From: Tieghemostelium lacteum
Taxonomy: Eukaryota; Evosea; Eumycetozoa; Dictyosteliales; Raperosteliaceae
Assembly: GCA_001606155.1 (NCBI GenBank)
Contig: LODT01000025.1
Location: 124,001 to 188,000 of the forward strand
Reading direction: 5' to 3'
Length of the DNA stretch: 64,000 bases
Of the stretch, positions 10,524-22,453 are shown one piece after another (the first letter of the stretch is position 1; the number at the start of each line of letters is the position of its first letter). The position numbers were made by a program, and so were the translations under genes. The notes beneath the pieces are model-generated. The model was not told the origin of the DNA and made no database searches. It saw nothing but the letters and a program-made list of their open reading frames with translations.

Positions 10524-11790
10524 TATTTCATACCAACACTTCAAAATCTTTTGTAGAAAATTGTTTTTTTATTCAATGATCAATTTAATTAAATTCCTTT
10601 GTAGATTTAAGACCAAGTAAACAAAAATGTTAAATATTCTTATATATATTTTAATTTGGCTTTTTCTTGTTGAATTTTTTACTTTAAAACATTGTAGCTC
10701 TTTTACTAAAATAAGTTTGAATTGAGTCTTAATTTCAAAAATAAAGGCTTAAAAATATTCTCGATCTTTAATTTTAAGAATTGAAATCTCCATCAAATAG
10801 AACTCGTTATCTAAGAATAAAAACCATCTTCTATTCTAATGAGTAAATATTCTAATATATCTTTAATAATATTTTTAGGTAGTAATGTTGGTTTTACAAA
10901 TGTTGTTGTCATTTTAATTCAAAATATCTCTAGACTAATTCTACACAAAAGGCCGCAGGAGGAAATCTTTAGAAGTGTTTTAATTGAAAAAAAGTTTAAA
11001 ATTGTGACTGATAACATATCCAATTACAAATTCAACTTACTCAATATCTTAAGGATCATTGAATTTCTCATATAAATCAATTTTTAAATAAATAATAATA
11101 ATAATTATTCCTTCTTGTACAAGAGTAGTCTTTCTTTTTAATTTCATTTCTTTTTTTTTCTTTACTAAAATCCCTGAGTTCTATCTGTTGAACTATATGT
11201 CATACTACAATATTAGCCTGTAATATTTTATGTGCTGATTAAAGATAATGATTATATTTATATGAATAATGAAATAAAGTGTTGTAATGTAATTAAGATT
11301 GTATAATATATATGATTATAGTTCTTATTTAAAACACATGTCTTGTTTATTAGGATTGTTTAAGTATTTATAGTTTTCTTAGAGATTAATGTTGAAATTC
11401 ATAGAGCCTCAGAGGTACTCATTCCATTGGAATTCACCAAATAGCAATTATGGTAGTCTTTCAAATATTAAACATCAAGAGCATGTTTGAAAATGGAAAT
11501 TCTGATCAGAATTTTCCAATCCATAATTAAAAAAGGTAAAGTATTACTTATGAATTAGTTATTTTAATAAACTAAAAGGATATCGAATCACCCTCTTACA
11601 ATTTTTCGAATATAGAATACCAATGAACATTAGAAATCCTTTTATAAAAGTAATTGGCTATATAAGCCTTTCATATTAGTTAATTTACATAGTAATTTCG
11701 TATATATCTTGCTGAATTTTCATGAAAACTTTAGTCTTAATTAAGGATTGAATAATATATAAATAGGAAGAAGAAAAGAAGTAAAATATC
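10524..11790. other. intergenic, about 1.27 kb
   Basis: No convincing gene. A plus-strand frame at 10839-11075 is open for 78 codons but has no recognisable domain and no good context. Near 11400-11520 there are short patches that read like coding sequence but are broken; they could be an old gene relic. Confidence 0.5.
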
Positions 11791-11807
11791 ATTCAATTTT
11801 ATTGAAT
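11791..11807. other. 3'-flank palindrome of lyase copy 1
   Basis: A perfect 7-base inverted repeat, ATTCAAT, with a TTT loop, lies 18 bases past the stop codon of the minus-strand lyase gene. The same element sits at the same place in copy 2. It may be a 3'UTR hairpin. Confidence 0.5.
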
Positions 11808-11824
11808 GGCTTTTTGATTTTTAA

Positions 11825-12698
11825 TTAGGATATATCAATATCTAAAATACAGATATCATCATGATAAATGAATCGAGTTGGTATATCACCTTTTTCTAAT
11901 GATTGAGCAGCACGATATAAACCCCATTTACTATAACCAATTTTAGATTCTGGATTATCAGGTAAATAGGTATGATAGTTTTTATACTCTTTAATTAGTT
12001 TATAATCTTTTTCAATGGAAGGGATTCTCATGTAGATTATAATTAAACCAGTTGGAGAGTCTCTCCAAGCCACATCAATTCTAAAATCAAACCATTGGTT
12101 ACTAAAGGTTCTAAAATCATCCAATAGCAACACTGTTTCATTATTATTAGGCATTCTGAAAACTAATGAATTTCTTTTTGCAGCTATTAAATATGCAGGG
12201 TTACCTCCACCTCCTAATTTACCTTGAAATATAATATCACCAGATTCACTCATACCGGGTTTCCATTCTTGCCAATCTTTTAATAACAATGAAACTTCAT
12301 ATCTTCTATTATCACCTCTAAAAAATCTTCCTTCTGGTATGTTGGCTGTTTTACTTTCACTTCTATAATGATTACCCGAAAAATATCCAGGGTCTCCTAA
12401 AGTCACTTTATGACCAATTGCATACATTCCATTTCTTCCAGGAGAAACCATAAATGCAGCATCACTAGCTAAAATTGAAATAAATGTTTATATTTTTATA
12501 AATTCAAGAGTTATAAAGTTCTTACATACCATTTGAACCTGTGGCTTCTAATTTTGGAATACCATCATCTAATTTTCCAGTTTCATAATTTACATACACC
12601 AAAATTTTCTTTACTGTTATAGTAGTAGCATCACCTATATTAATAACAAAAAGAATACAAAAAACTATAATGAATAAAATAAATTTCTTCAATTTCAT
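11825..12698 (-). CDS. secreted polysaccharide lyase (heparinase-I-like), copy 1
   Basis: Two exons on the minus strand, 12698-12530 and 12468-11825, giving 270 aa; the intron starts GTATGTAAG and ends AATTTTAG. The N-terminus (from MKLKKFILFIIVFCILF) is a signal peptide. The body has the signature of the heparin-lyase-I/glucuronan-lyase beta-jelly-roll family: RGDNRRYEVSLLL, then IIFQGKLGGGGNPAY, WFDFRIDVAWRDSPTG, SKIGYSKWGLYR and a closing YHDDICILDI. Such enzymes cleave acidic polysaccharides by beta-elimination. Substrate is unknown here; bacterial food or the amoeba's own matrix are both possible. It may have come from bacteria long ago, since the family is mostly microbial, but the intron and base composition are host-like. 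Nearly identical to the copy at 13938-14797. Confidence 0.85.
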
Positions 12699-12960
12699 TT
12701 AATAATATAATAAATACAATGTCTCAATTATTTTGTATTTTTAATAATTTAACTTTTCAAAGCATGTAAATTGGTCTGTATTCATTTTTTAATAATAATT
12801 AAAACACTTGCCACCAACATATAAAAAATAACAAAATTTATTGGTGTTGGTGGTGTTTAAAATTGATGAATGAAGTGGTGAATAAACACATTCAAAATAT
12901 CTATTTTTATAAAAAAAAATTTTCTTATTGTAAAGGGTAGGTTAAATGAAACAATGAGTC

Positions 12961-13044
12961 TTACAATTTCTGTATTTTCATTGTTATATTATACAATTCA
13001 AAAAAATGTATTAGTAATAATAACTTTATTGTTGATATTCAAAC
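12961..13044. other. AT-rich spacer
   Basis: Short junction between the duplicated lyase segment and the ComC-like relic. No feature seen. Confidence 0.4.
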
Positions 13045-13465
13045 CTTAGGGGGTACCGAATAGGATTATTAATAACACTTAATATTTAAATATAAAAAAG
13101 AACGCACACTTCCAAATTCAATGGCAATACCAAACTGTATATGGAATAGTTTAAATTCATTACCTTTAATTTACCCTCTAAAAATTGATTTTATAAACTA
13201 AGCACTACCCAGCGATCTTGGTTCATTTTTTCATACTTTGACAAATTGTAATTATATTTGAACATTTTAAGATAAGTTTACGATAATCACAACAATTTCA
13301 AACAACTCTTTTAACTCATACAAATATAAAATCAGTGACTATTGGTGATTCAAATTTTGAAGATTACGTAAATTTTCCATCTTTTATACCATCTCCATAT
13401 CTGATCTAAAAATTAATTAAACCTAATATCGATATATGACAATCAAAACCTATATAACTGAATCA
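13045..13465 (+). pseudogene. relic of ComC-like gene exons 3-4
   Basis: About 400 bases align with exons 3 and 4, and the intron between them, of gene A (about 15543-15985). Shared tracts include ACTTCCAAATTCAATGGCAA and GATCTTGGTTCATTTTTTC. The frame is broken by indels and stops, for example where the second LRR repeat reads through ATAAACTAAGC. Because intron sequence is retained, the relic is a DNA-level duplicate, not a retrocopy. Exons 1-2 and everything after exon 4 are missing. Confidence 0.8.
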
Positions 13466-13639
13466 AGCAAAGGAGTTGTTTTATAACCTCTTTAGAAGAT
13501 CTCTGTGAGATAGGAATATTCTCATATATAGTGGTTTGTTGGATTCTAGTTTGATTCCAAAGCCATTAAATACACCAATTTTGGCATATAACCATCTATA
13601 GACTATTTTCAAATTGTTTGATACTGGTATGATTTGGAT

Positions 13640-13850
13640 TTCATAAAATACTATTCTGATATGGGTAACTTATTTTTGAACCTGTAATTATATTTCCACA
13701 AAATTCAAATTCTTTGGTGAATTGGTGTTATAAAGAATTTAGAGTTACACCTTTCCAAAAGTATTAGATGTTAGGATTATTGATTGGAAATCATTATAGT
13801 AGTACTAGTGAGATTAGCTTGGCAATATGTTTATTTTGGCGAAATGACTA
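13640..13850 (-). pseudogene. inverted relic of a D/E-type ComC-like gene
   Basis: Read on the minus strand, this piece matches gene E around 34680-34850: GATTTCCAATCAATAATCC against GATTTCCAACCAATCATCC, followed by a recognisable WKG segment and the TGGAAAT stretch. It is the region just after the first EGF-like module. The frame is destroyed. It shows that part of a long-form gene once lay here in the opposite orientation. Confidence 0.65.
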
Positions 13851-13903
13851 TTGGTAATGAAATTACATTATTTTCAATAATAAGAAAAAAAAAGAAAAAT
13901 ATC

Positions 13904-13920
13904 ATTCAATTTTATTGAAT
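13904..13920. other. 3'-flank palindrome of lyase copy 2
   Basis: ATTCAAT-TTT-ATTGAAT, identical to the element at 11791-11807, lies 18 bases past the lyase stop codon. Confidence 0.5.
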
Positions 13921-13937
13921 GGCTTTTTGATTTTTAA

Positions 13938-14797
13938 TTAAGATATATCAATATCTAAAATACAGATATCATCATGATAAATGATTCGAGTAGGTATATC
14001 ACCTTTTTCTAATGATTGATCAGCACGATATAAACCCCATTTACTATAACCAATTTTAGATTCTGGATTATCAGGTAAATAGGTATGATAGTTTTTATAC
14101 TCTTTAATTAGTTTATAATCTTTTTCAATGGAAGGGATTCTCATGTAGATTATATAAAAACCAGTTGGAGAGTCTCTCCAAGCCACATCAATTCTAAAAT
14201 CAAACCATTGGTTTTTAAATTGTCTAAAATCTTTCAATAGCAACAATTGCTCATTATTATTAGGCATTCTGAACATCAATGAATTTCTTTTTGCAGCTAT
14301 ATAATAGGCAGGGTTACCTCCACCTCCTAATTTACCTTGAAATATAATATCACCAGATTCACTCATACCGGGTTTCCATTCTTGCCAATCTTTTAATAAC
14401 AATGAAACTTCATATCTTCTATTATCACCTCTAACAAATCTTCCTTCTGGCATTCCAGGAGTTGCACTCTCACTTCTATAATGATTATTAGAAAAATATC
14501 CAGGGTCTCCTAAAGTCACTTTATGACCAATTGCATACATTCCATTTCTTCCAGGAGAAACCATAAATGCAGCATCACTAGCTAAAATTGAAATAAATGT
14601 TTATATTTTTATAAATAAAAACAATAGTTAAAAACGTCTTACATACCATTTGCAGCTGTGGCTTCTAAACTTGGAATACCATCATCTAATTTTCCACTTT
14701 CATAATTTACATACACCAAAGTTTTCTTTACTGTTATAGTATCACCTAAATCAATAACAAAAAGTATACAAAAAATGAATATAATAAATCTCTTCAT
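13938..14797 (-). CDS. secreted polysaccharide lyase (heparinase-I-like), copy 2
   Basis: Two exons on the minus strand, 14797-14647 and 14581-13938, giving 264 aa; the intron has the same position and donor (GTATGTAAG) as copy 1. The signal peptide (from MKRFIIFIFCILF) is six residues shorter overall. The catalytic-domain signatures are intact: RRYEVSLLLKDWQEW, FQGKLGGGGNPAY, WFDFRIDVAWRDSPTG and YSKWGLYRADQSLEKG. Differences from copy 1 cluster in two places: residues after DPGYF (NNHYRSESATPGMPEG) and the strand NNEQLLLLKDFRQF. That clustering may mean a changed substrate cleft. It is divergent from ComC-like gene A, with a 387-base shared upstream region. Confidence 0.85.
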
Positions 14798-15184
14798 TTA
14801 ATAATATAATAAATACAATGTCTCAATTATTTTGTATTTATAATTTAACTTTTCAATGCATGTAAATTGGTCTGTATTCATTTTTTAATAATCATTAAAA
14901 AATAACAAAATATATTGGTGTTGGTGGGGTTTAACTTGATGAATGAAGTGGTGAATTAACATTTTCAAATCTATCTTTTATAAAAAAGTTTTCTGTTATA
15001 TTTTACAATATTATCTAAAACTTAGATTATATTTTATAAATATACAATTATATTTAAAATTTCAGTTTTTAATTTTTTTGCAAGGATTTGTGTAAAGCCC
15101 AAAAGACACGATGAATTTTACAATCAGCCCAACCCGATTAAGTTTTTTTTTTATTTTTATTTTCCTTGATTGTATATTGTTGTC
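14798..15184. promoter_or_regulatory. bidirectional upstream region, lyase 2 / gene A
   Basis: 387 bases between divergent start codons. The lyase-proximal part is duplicated upstream of lyase 1. The gene-A-proximal part holds a less AT-rich block (about 15090-15140, AAGCCCAAAAGACACGATG) followed by a T run, a layout also seen before genes B, G and GAPDH. No defined motif is claimed. Confidence 0.4.
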
Positions 15185-18100
15185 ATGAAATCTATTGCAA
15201 TAGTTTATATATCTGTACTTTTCCTATTGTTTGTTGATTTCTCTAGTGGGGTATTAAATCCTAATCAAGGTAAATAGCAGGATGATATAGAGGAACTTAG
15301 AGAAGTAGGTTAGATATTAATATCTAAACATTATAGCAACCGCAATATCAAATTTAAAAACTGAATATTCACAAACTTGGGATCTAAGCAATATATGTTT
15401 AAGTAATCCAGTTGATATTGTTTGTGATTCAACTGAAACTGTTATAGTTGAATTAGTAATTACATTTACGGGTTCATATACCCTATCGAATTCAATATAT
15501 GCATTAGTGAATTTAACTTCATTGTAGGTACACAAACCGTTTGAGTAACCGATTAGGATTATTAATATAAATATAAATATAAAATAGAACACTTCCAAAT
15601 TCAATGGCAATACCAAACAGTATATGGAATAGTTTGAATTCATTACCTTTCCTTAACACTCTAAAAATTGATTTTATAAACACAACACTACCCAGTGATC
15701 TTGGTTCATTTTTTCCAAATTCATTGACAAAATTGTATGTGTATTTGTAACTATTGATCATTTTAGGATAATGGCATTACATATTAATAGATCTTTAATA
15801 ATTGTAGTATTGTATCACGATCATCACAACAATTTCCAACAACACTTTTCACTAATACTAAACTAAAATCAGTGTCTATTGGTGCTTCAAATTTTGAAGA
15901 TTATGTAAATTATCCATCTAGTATTCCATCTCCATCACTTGTAGAGGAAATGTAGGTTAATTATACAATCTAAAAATTCATTAAAACTAATATTTATAAA
16001 ACTCATATAGAACAGTTACAAATTATGGTTCATTTAATATGGTTGGAACTAATTTTAATAATTTAAAGAAAATGTATGACCTATTTCTAAAAATGTATAA
16101 TAATGATTAATGCTAATACCAAAAATTGATTTTTATTGAATACAGTGATATAACACATAAATTGCAGCAGATTACATATGATAGTTATCATACATTTACA
16201 GCACTTGAAATTCTAGTTATGACAATTAGTTCTATACCTTCATTACCTCCATCACAATTTCCAAATAGTTTATTTAACTTGACAAATTTAAGATCATTAA
16301 CAATTACAGATCAAACATTAATGGTTGGTCCACCAGTATTAGATTTCTCAAGATTACCATATTTGAATTTGATGTATGTTCTCTATACAAAATGATTATT
16401 ATATAGACTCTAAACTAACTATCATCATTATTATAAACTAGATATTTAAGTGGATTGGGAGGTGTTTTAAGTAATATTGTGTACCCAGGTATAATAATAT
16501 CACCAAGAGTTTTGAATAAAGTTGATCTATCAATATACTATGCAAATATATATCCATCAAAATTCAATTGGTCAGTTTATAAAACTGTGTATGTATATAC
16601 TATTAATCAAAACCTTAACGTTAGTAACTTAAATACTTATTTATATATATATATACTATTTATAGATCATTAGCATCTGATACATTTGAAGATGCACTTC
16701 CAGAACAAGATTATTCAAATATTGATAATTTCTATATTGTAAATAATTATGATAAACCATTACCAAATGCATTATGTCAAGTAAAGAATGGTATAACTGT
16801 ATCCAATACTGCAATTACCACTGTACCTGATTGTTTTATATGTGATTGGGGTGGAAGTACCAATGTATTCCTTAATAATTTAAATTTACCTGTCTATGTT
16901 CAAGTCTGTCGTATGTATATTTTATAGTATTGAAATTTAATGAATATATGTATATTAATTTTGATATTATAGCATCATTTTCAATTACAAATAATACACG
17001 TTTGATTGATACTGCTGGTGGTACAATGATTATTGATGGTGTGAATTTAGGTTATGTTGTGTATAAGTCTAATGGTGATCCTTTTGGAAATCAGAAGGTA
17101 TTGATAGGAAATTCAAAATTGACAATGGAAATTCCTTCTGGAACTGGAAAGGGTTATGCACAGCTGGCTAAATTTCATTATGCTGCTAATAATTCAGTAC
17201 CTTTTCTTGCGTTGAATTATGCGTACTATCCACCATTACCTAATGCATTTCAGGCTACTGGTGTGAAATCTGTGAATATTGTTGGAAAGTATTTTGGTGA
17301 TAATGCAGCTTTGGTAGATGTAATGGTGGCTGGTGAAGATGTAACTTTGACTAGTGTTTCTCAAACCTCTATTGAGTTGCCTGATGGTGTTGTGCATTAT
17401 ACTAAAGATCTTGTTTTAAGTGTAAGGGTTACTGTTAATACTCAAGAGACTTTAAAAGTAATTACACCACATGGATATAACCCACTAATGAATAGTCCAT
17501 TACCAGTTTTATATTCAACTGGTGGTTTGGTTGAGTTCTCTGGTCAGTATCTAACCTATGATACCACCATAATGAACATGACCGTAAACGGTTTACTATT
17601 TTCAAATAATATTACAGACTCAACAAGTACTGTATTGATAATTAAATATGACCCAATACCTTCTGGATCTTATAACTTTGTATACAATCAAAATGGATAT
17701 CAATTGATTGATACTATTACAGTTAAAGACCCTCCAAGTTCAGGTAGTCCATGTAAAGGTACTCCAGTTTGTGGAGGACCTCAACAAGGTCAATGTATAA
17801 ACAGTCATTGTGAATGTTTAAATGGTTGGTTAGGTGAACAATGTGATTCAAAACCAACTGTAATCCCACCTCCACTTGAACCTGACACCCAACAACCAAA
17901 TTTCAACACCTCAACTGAAGAAATAGCTCTTCATGTATCAATTCAATCAATAAGAGAATTAAGTTTTGATGGTACACAACTCAGAGAACAACCAATCGAA
18001 CAATGGAAATTCTCTCAAAACTCAACAGATGAAAAGAAAAGATACACCTATGAAGCAACTCTCTTTACAAATTGTAAAATACAAGTTACAGTTGATTATT

Positions 18101-18735
18101 TCTTAAAAGACAGTATTGTATCATTTGCAGGTCAGAATTCAACTAAATTAGCTGGATCAATTAAATATAGTGCAAAGATCACTGATTGGCCATTCACTCA
18201 GAAAACCAATCAACTTCAATTGATATTCTCATCAATTATTCAAGATCAATCATCATCCTCTTCATCATGTTCATACAAGGCAATTGAATATGAAGACAAC
18301 CAAATCAAAGATTCAATTAAAAAAGTTAACATTCAAGTGAATGGAAACACATTTTCAACTGAATTCAGTGGATTGGCAGTTATTGATGGAATCAACAGAA
18401 AAATCAAGAATAGTTTAGTTCCAACATCAGAAGAAGATACCAACACACAATCAACATCATTAGTTGGTATCACAACACCTTATCATAACGAATATATTAT
18501 CATTGATCCTGATTTCAGTCTTTTGGTATCTTATGTTCCACCAGAAGACAAAGAAGGTTCTGTATGTTCAACATCCAAATCCAAACTCACTACAGCAGAA
18601 TTAGCAGGTATCATTGTTGCATCTGCTGTTGTAGGTTTAGTTATCATTGCTACCATTATTTATTTTACACTCTCTAAAAACCTTAAAGCTAAATTACTTC
18701 TGTATTCCATTAAATCCAAAGTCACAATGAAATAA
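15185..18735 (+). CDS. gene A: ComC-like LRR-IPT/TIG-EGF membrane protein
   Basis: Nine exons: 15185-15269, 15337-15523, 15588-15734, 15808-15951, 16011-16073, 16146-16373, 16442-16588, 16666-16910 and 16973-18735, giving 1002 aa. The signal peptide (from MKSIAIVYISVLFLLF) leads into irregular leucine-rich repeats (residues about 30-400) closed by a Cys cap (CFICDWGG). IPT/TIG-type beta domains follow (about 420-665, including PVLYSTGGLVEFSGQYLTYD), then an EGF-like module (about 674-709, CECLNGWLGEQC), the ComC-type beta domain (about 720-950) and one membrane helix (about 957-980) with a short basic tail. Introns inside the LRR half are all phase 2. The architecture is that of dictyostelid ComC/Tgr-like surface proteins, used in cell-cell signalling and recognition. 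Its 3' half is nearly identical to gene B. Confidence 0.85.
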
Positions 18736-18901
18736 AACTTTTTTTTGAAATTTTAAAAATATCTTGTGTTATAAATGAAAAAAATAGAATCGATCAGAGG
18801 GATATAAGGGGGGTCAGATGAAGGGACAAATCGAATTTGTTATCTCCAATCCATTTTTTTTTTGTTTTATAAATATATTTTAAGATAGAAAGAAAGAGAG
18901 A
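18736..18901. promoter_or_regulatory. short upstream region of gene B
   Basis: 166 bases. It holds a G-rich block (near 18796-18825, containing ATAAGGGGGGTCAG) and then a T run, before the gene B start codon. Only its composition stands out. Confidence 0.3.
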
Positions 18902-21900
18902 ATGAATAGAATAAACTTTGGAATTATAAGTACACTGTTGATTTTATTAAATTTCACTAATGTTTCCTATGGTGTATTAGATACTATTCAGTGTAAGTAA
19001 TCATAAATAGTGTACTACAAAATCAATAACATATTTATTAACTATAAAATTATAGCATTGGCATTGGACGCTTTAAAGAATGAATATGAACAAATTTGGG
19101 ATTTATCAAATCCTTGTTATCTAAACCCTGCTACTATAACATGTGATACAACTCAAAGTGTTGTAACTTATCTTACATTTGATGAACCAACCAATGCACA
19201 CACACTTACCAATACATCAATTTTTGCATTGGTAAATTTAACATATTTGTAGGTGGAGACATAAAGATAAAAACAATAACAACAGATATACTAATAGATT
19301 TATTAAATAGATCAATACCATATAGAATGTTTGTTGGTGATGAAGTTTGGAATCAGTTATATGCTTTAACACATCTTGAAACATTTCAAATTAATTATAT
19401 AAATTATGCAGTTCCAGCTAATGTCGGAACTTATTTTCCAGCATCTCTCTACAATTTGTATGAATAACTTTTACAACTATATAGATATTATTAAATATTA
19501 ACACAATGAATAGTTATGTAGGTAGCTCATCAGTAATGTTTCCAGAAACTATTTTTACCAAAACTCACATTAAAGAGATATCCATTGGTAATAACAATGG
19601 TGAAGAATATTCAGTATATCCAACAATAATATCATCACCTTCAGTTTTAGAACAAATGTATGTTGTGATAGTCAAAAGATAAACTACATAACCAACTACT
19701 AACTATGTTTCTATATTACCACAGAACTGTTGTAACCTATGGATCATTCAATTTAAGTGGAACTAATTTTAATAGTTTAAAGAGAATGTAGGTTTAATAC
19801 AAAAATATAAAATAGTTCTCATGAACTTAATGTAAACTAATGATTTGAATATTTAGAATAATGACACACAAGAGTCAGGCTACCTATAATCTTTATAATA
19901 CATTTCCAGTTATTGAAAATATAGAAATAACAATAGATGCATCAGTATGGGGTAATGCTTTTTTCCCTACTAGTGTACTTCAAATTCCTACACTAAAAAC
20001 ACTAAAAATCAATGACTTAGATAAATTTCAAAGTTCAGTAAATGTATTAAATTTCACATTAAGTCCACTTTTAGATGATTTGTAAGTCAATTTATACAGT
20101 AGAAAAATATCTACAATTCTAATTCATAGCTATATATTAGATATCTTGATAAAATAGGATCTATAGTACCTTCACTTGTATATCCAGGAATTGTAGTTTC
20201 ACCTCAATCTAAAGTTAGCCTTAGTATTTATAATACTGCTTTAGATTTAATAAATTATGCATTTGCTGATTTCTATACAATGTATGTTTAAATAGATGGA
20301 CGTTGGTTATAATATAGGTTAATTAATTAATAATGATATGTATACTATTAGAAATTTAAAGTCAATTACATATACTGGTTCATTTCAGGAACCTGATATG
20401 AGTAAGGTAGTAAAATTTATTATGGAAGATGGTGACTATGCACTAGATATACCATATTCATTTTGTCAAATTCAAAATGGTATAATGTTAACTAATACAC
20501 CTGTAACAGGTTTACCAACATGTTTTATTTGTGACTGGGGTGGTGGTACTAGTACTTTTAATGGAAACACTGCATTACCTGCTTATTCTCAAACATGTCG
20601 TATGTATTTATAATTTAGTTTAGAAATTGAGAAAATGGTAAATATTTACAATTGATATTATTATAATTGGTATAGCATCACAATTAATTACAGGTAATAC
20701 TAGATTAATTGATACTGCTGGTGGAAAAATGCATATTGAGGGTGTAGATTTGGGATATCATATTTATAATCAGTTTGGTACTCAATACGCAACTGATATA
20801 GAATTGGCAAATTTTAACTTATCATTTCTAGTTATGGGTGGAACTGGAAAGAATCTTACTCAATTTATTAAATTACATTTTGATGCTGATAATTCAGTAC
20901 CAACTATTTCGTTGCCTTATAGTTATTATCCACCATTGTTGAGTGGGTTTCAGTCTATAGGTCCAAAATCAGTTAGAATTGTTGGAAAGTATTTTGGTAG
21001 TAGTGTTGGGTTGGTGGGTGTGGAGTTTGCTGGATATTCTGTGTTGGCAAGTACAGTTACTCAGACTGGTATTGATATGGTTGCTGGTAGTGTACCTTAT
21101 ACTAAAGACCTTACTTTAAGTGTAAAGGTTATAGTGGACGATCAAACTACTGTAACGGTACTTACACCACATGGATACAACCCAATTATGAGTAGTCCAT
21201 TACCAGTGTTATTTTCAACTGGTGGTTTGGCTGAATTCTCTGGTCAGTATCTAACCTATGATACCACCATAATGAACATGACCGTAAACGGTTTACTATT
21301 TTCAAATAATATTACAGATTCAACAAGTACTGTATTGATAATTAAATATGATCCAATCCCATCTGGATCTTATAACTTTGTATACAATCAAAATGGATAT
21401 CAATTGGTTGATACTATTACAGTTAAAGACCCTCCAAGTTCAGGTAGTCCATGTAAAGGTACTCCAGTTTGTGGAGGACCTCAACAAGGTCAATGTATAA
21501 ACAGTCATTGTGAATGTTTAAATGGTTGGTTAGGTGAACAATGTGATTCAAAACCAATTGCAATTCCACCTCCACTTGAACCTGATACTACCCAACCTTC
21601 TTTCATCGCCTCTAAAGATGATATAGCACTTCATGTATCAATTCAATCAATAAGAGAATTAAGTTTTGATGGTACACAACTCAGAGAACAACCAATCGAA
21701 CAATGGACATTCTCTCAAAATACCACAGATGAAAAGAAAAGATATATCTATGACTCTAAACTCTTTATTGATTGTACAATTCAAGTTACAGTAGATTATT
21801 TCTTAAAAGACAGTATTGTATCATTTGCAGGTCAGAATTCAACTAAATTAGCTGGATCAATTAAATATAGTGCGAATATTACAAATTGGCCATTTACTCA

Positions 21901-22453
21901 GAAAACCAATCAACTTCAATTGATATTCTCATCAATTATTCAAGATCAATCATCATCCTCTTCATCATGTTCATACAAGGCAATTGAATATGAAGACAAC
22001 CAAACCAAAGATTCAATTAAAAAAGTTAACATTCAAGTGAATGGAAACACATTTTCAACTGAATTCAGTGGATTGGCAGTTATTGATGGAATCAACAGAA
22101 AAATCAAGAATAGTTTAGTTCCAACATCAGAAGAAGATACCAATACACAATCAACATCATTAGTTGGTATCACAACACCTTATCATAACGAATATATTAT
22201 CATTGATCCTGATTTCAGTCTTTTGGTATCTTATGTTCCACCAGAAGACAAAGAAGGTTCTGTCTGTTCAACTCCATCCAAATCCAAACTCACTACAGCA
22301 CAATTAGCAGGTATCATTGTTGCATCTGCTGTTGTAGGTTTAGTTATCATTGCTACCATTATCTATATTTCATTATCTAAAAACCTTAAAGCAAAGATAT
22401 TCTTCTATTCCATGAAATCAAGAGTCTCTATGAAATCTCTATCGAAACTATAA
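18902..22453 (+). CDS. gene B: ComC-like LRR-IPT/TIG-EGF membrane protein
   Basis: Nine exons: 18902-18992, 19056-19248, 19311-19457, 19514-19657, 19726-19788, 19857-20081, 20141-20281, 20352-20599 and 20676-22453, giving 1009 aa. Same order as gene A: signal peptide (from MNRINFGIISTLLILL), LRRs, cap CFICDWGGGT, IPT/TIG domains, EGF-like module at about residue 675, ComC-type domain, membrane helix, basic tail. Exons 3, 4 and 5 have exactly the lengths of gene A (147, 144, 63 bases). Exon 3 start was fixed by alignment (LSIPYRMFVGDEVW against gene A LTLPNSMAIPNSIW). The LRR half differs from gene A in most residues, whereas from about 21240 onward long stretches are almost base-identical. 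The product is probably an intact receptor or adhesion protein. Confidence 0.85.

Larger units (their letters stand above)
11786..12960. repeat. segmental duplication, copy 1 (lyase gene with flanks)
   Basis: This segment matches 13897-15000 in coding sequence, intron, 3' flank and about 250 bases of upstream promoter. Both copies share the 3' palindrome, the intron position and an upstream stretch that includes ATAATAAATACAATGTCTC. Differences are scattered substitutions and small indels, so the duplication is fairly recent. Confidence 0.85.
13897..15000. repeat. segmental duplication, copy 2 (lyase gene with flanks)
   Basis: Counterpart of 11786-12960. It contains the second lyase gene, its 3' palindrome and a shared upstream promoter of about 200-250 bases. 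In both copies the sequence beyond the promoter is ComC-like (an intact gene here, a relic in copy 1), so the duplicated unit probably included both genes. Confidence 0.85.

Noticed and set aside
10839-11075. Plus-strand open frame of 78 codons
   Set aside because: It has no recognisable motif, no splice context and the composition of spacer DNA; a vague likeness to IPT strands was not convincing.
11490-11530. Short likeness (TCTGATCAGAAT) to the SPRY gene at 10365
   Set aside because: A 12-base match in AT-rich DNA without further alignment is not enough to call a duplicate.
19249-19310. Open stretch before exon 3 of gene B (KTITTDILIDLL) as coding
   Set aside because: Using it would need an 18-base intron; alignment with gene A puts the acceptor at 19310.
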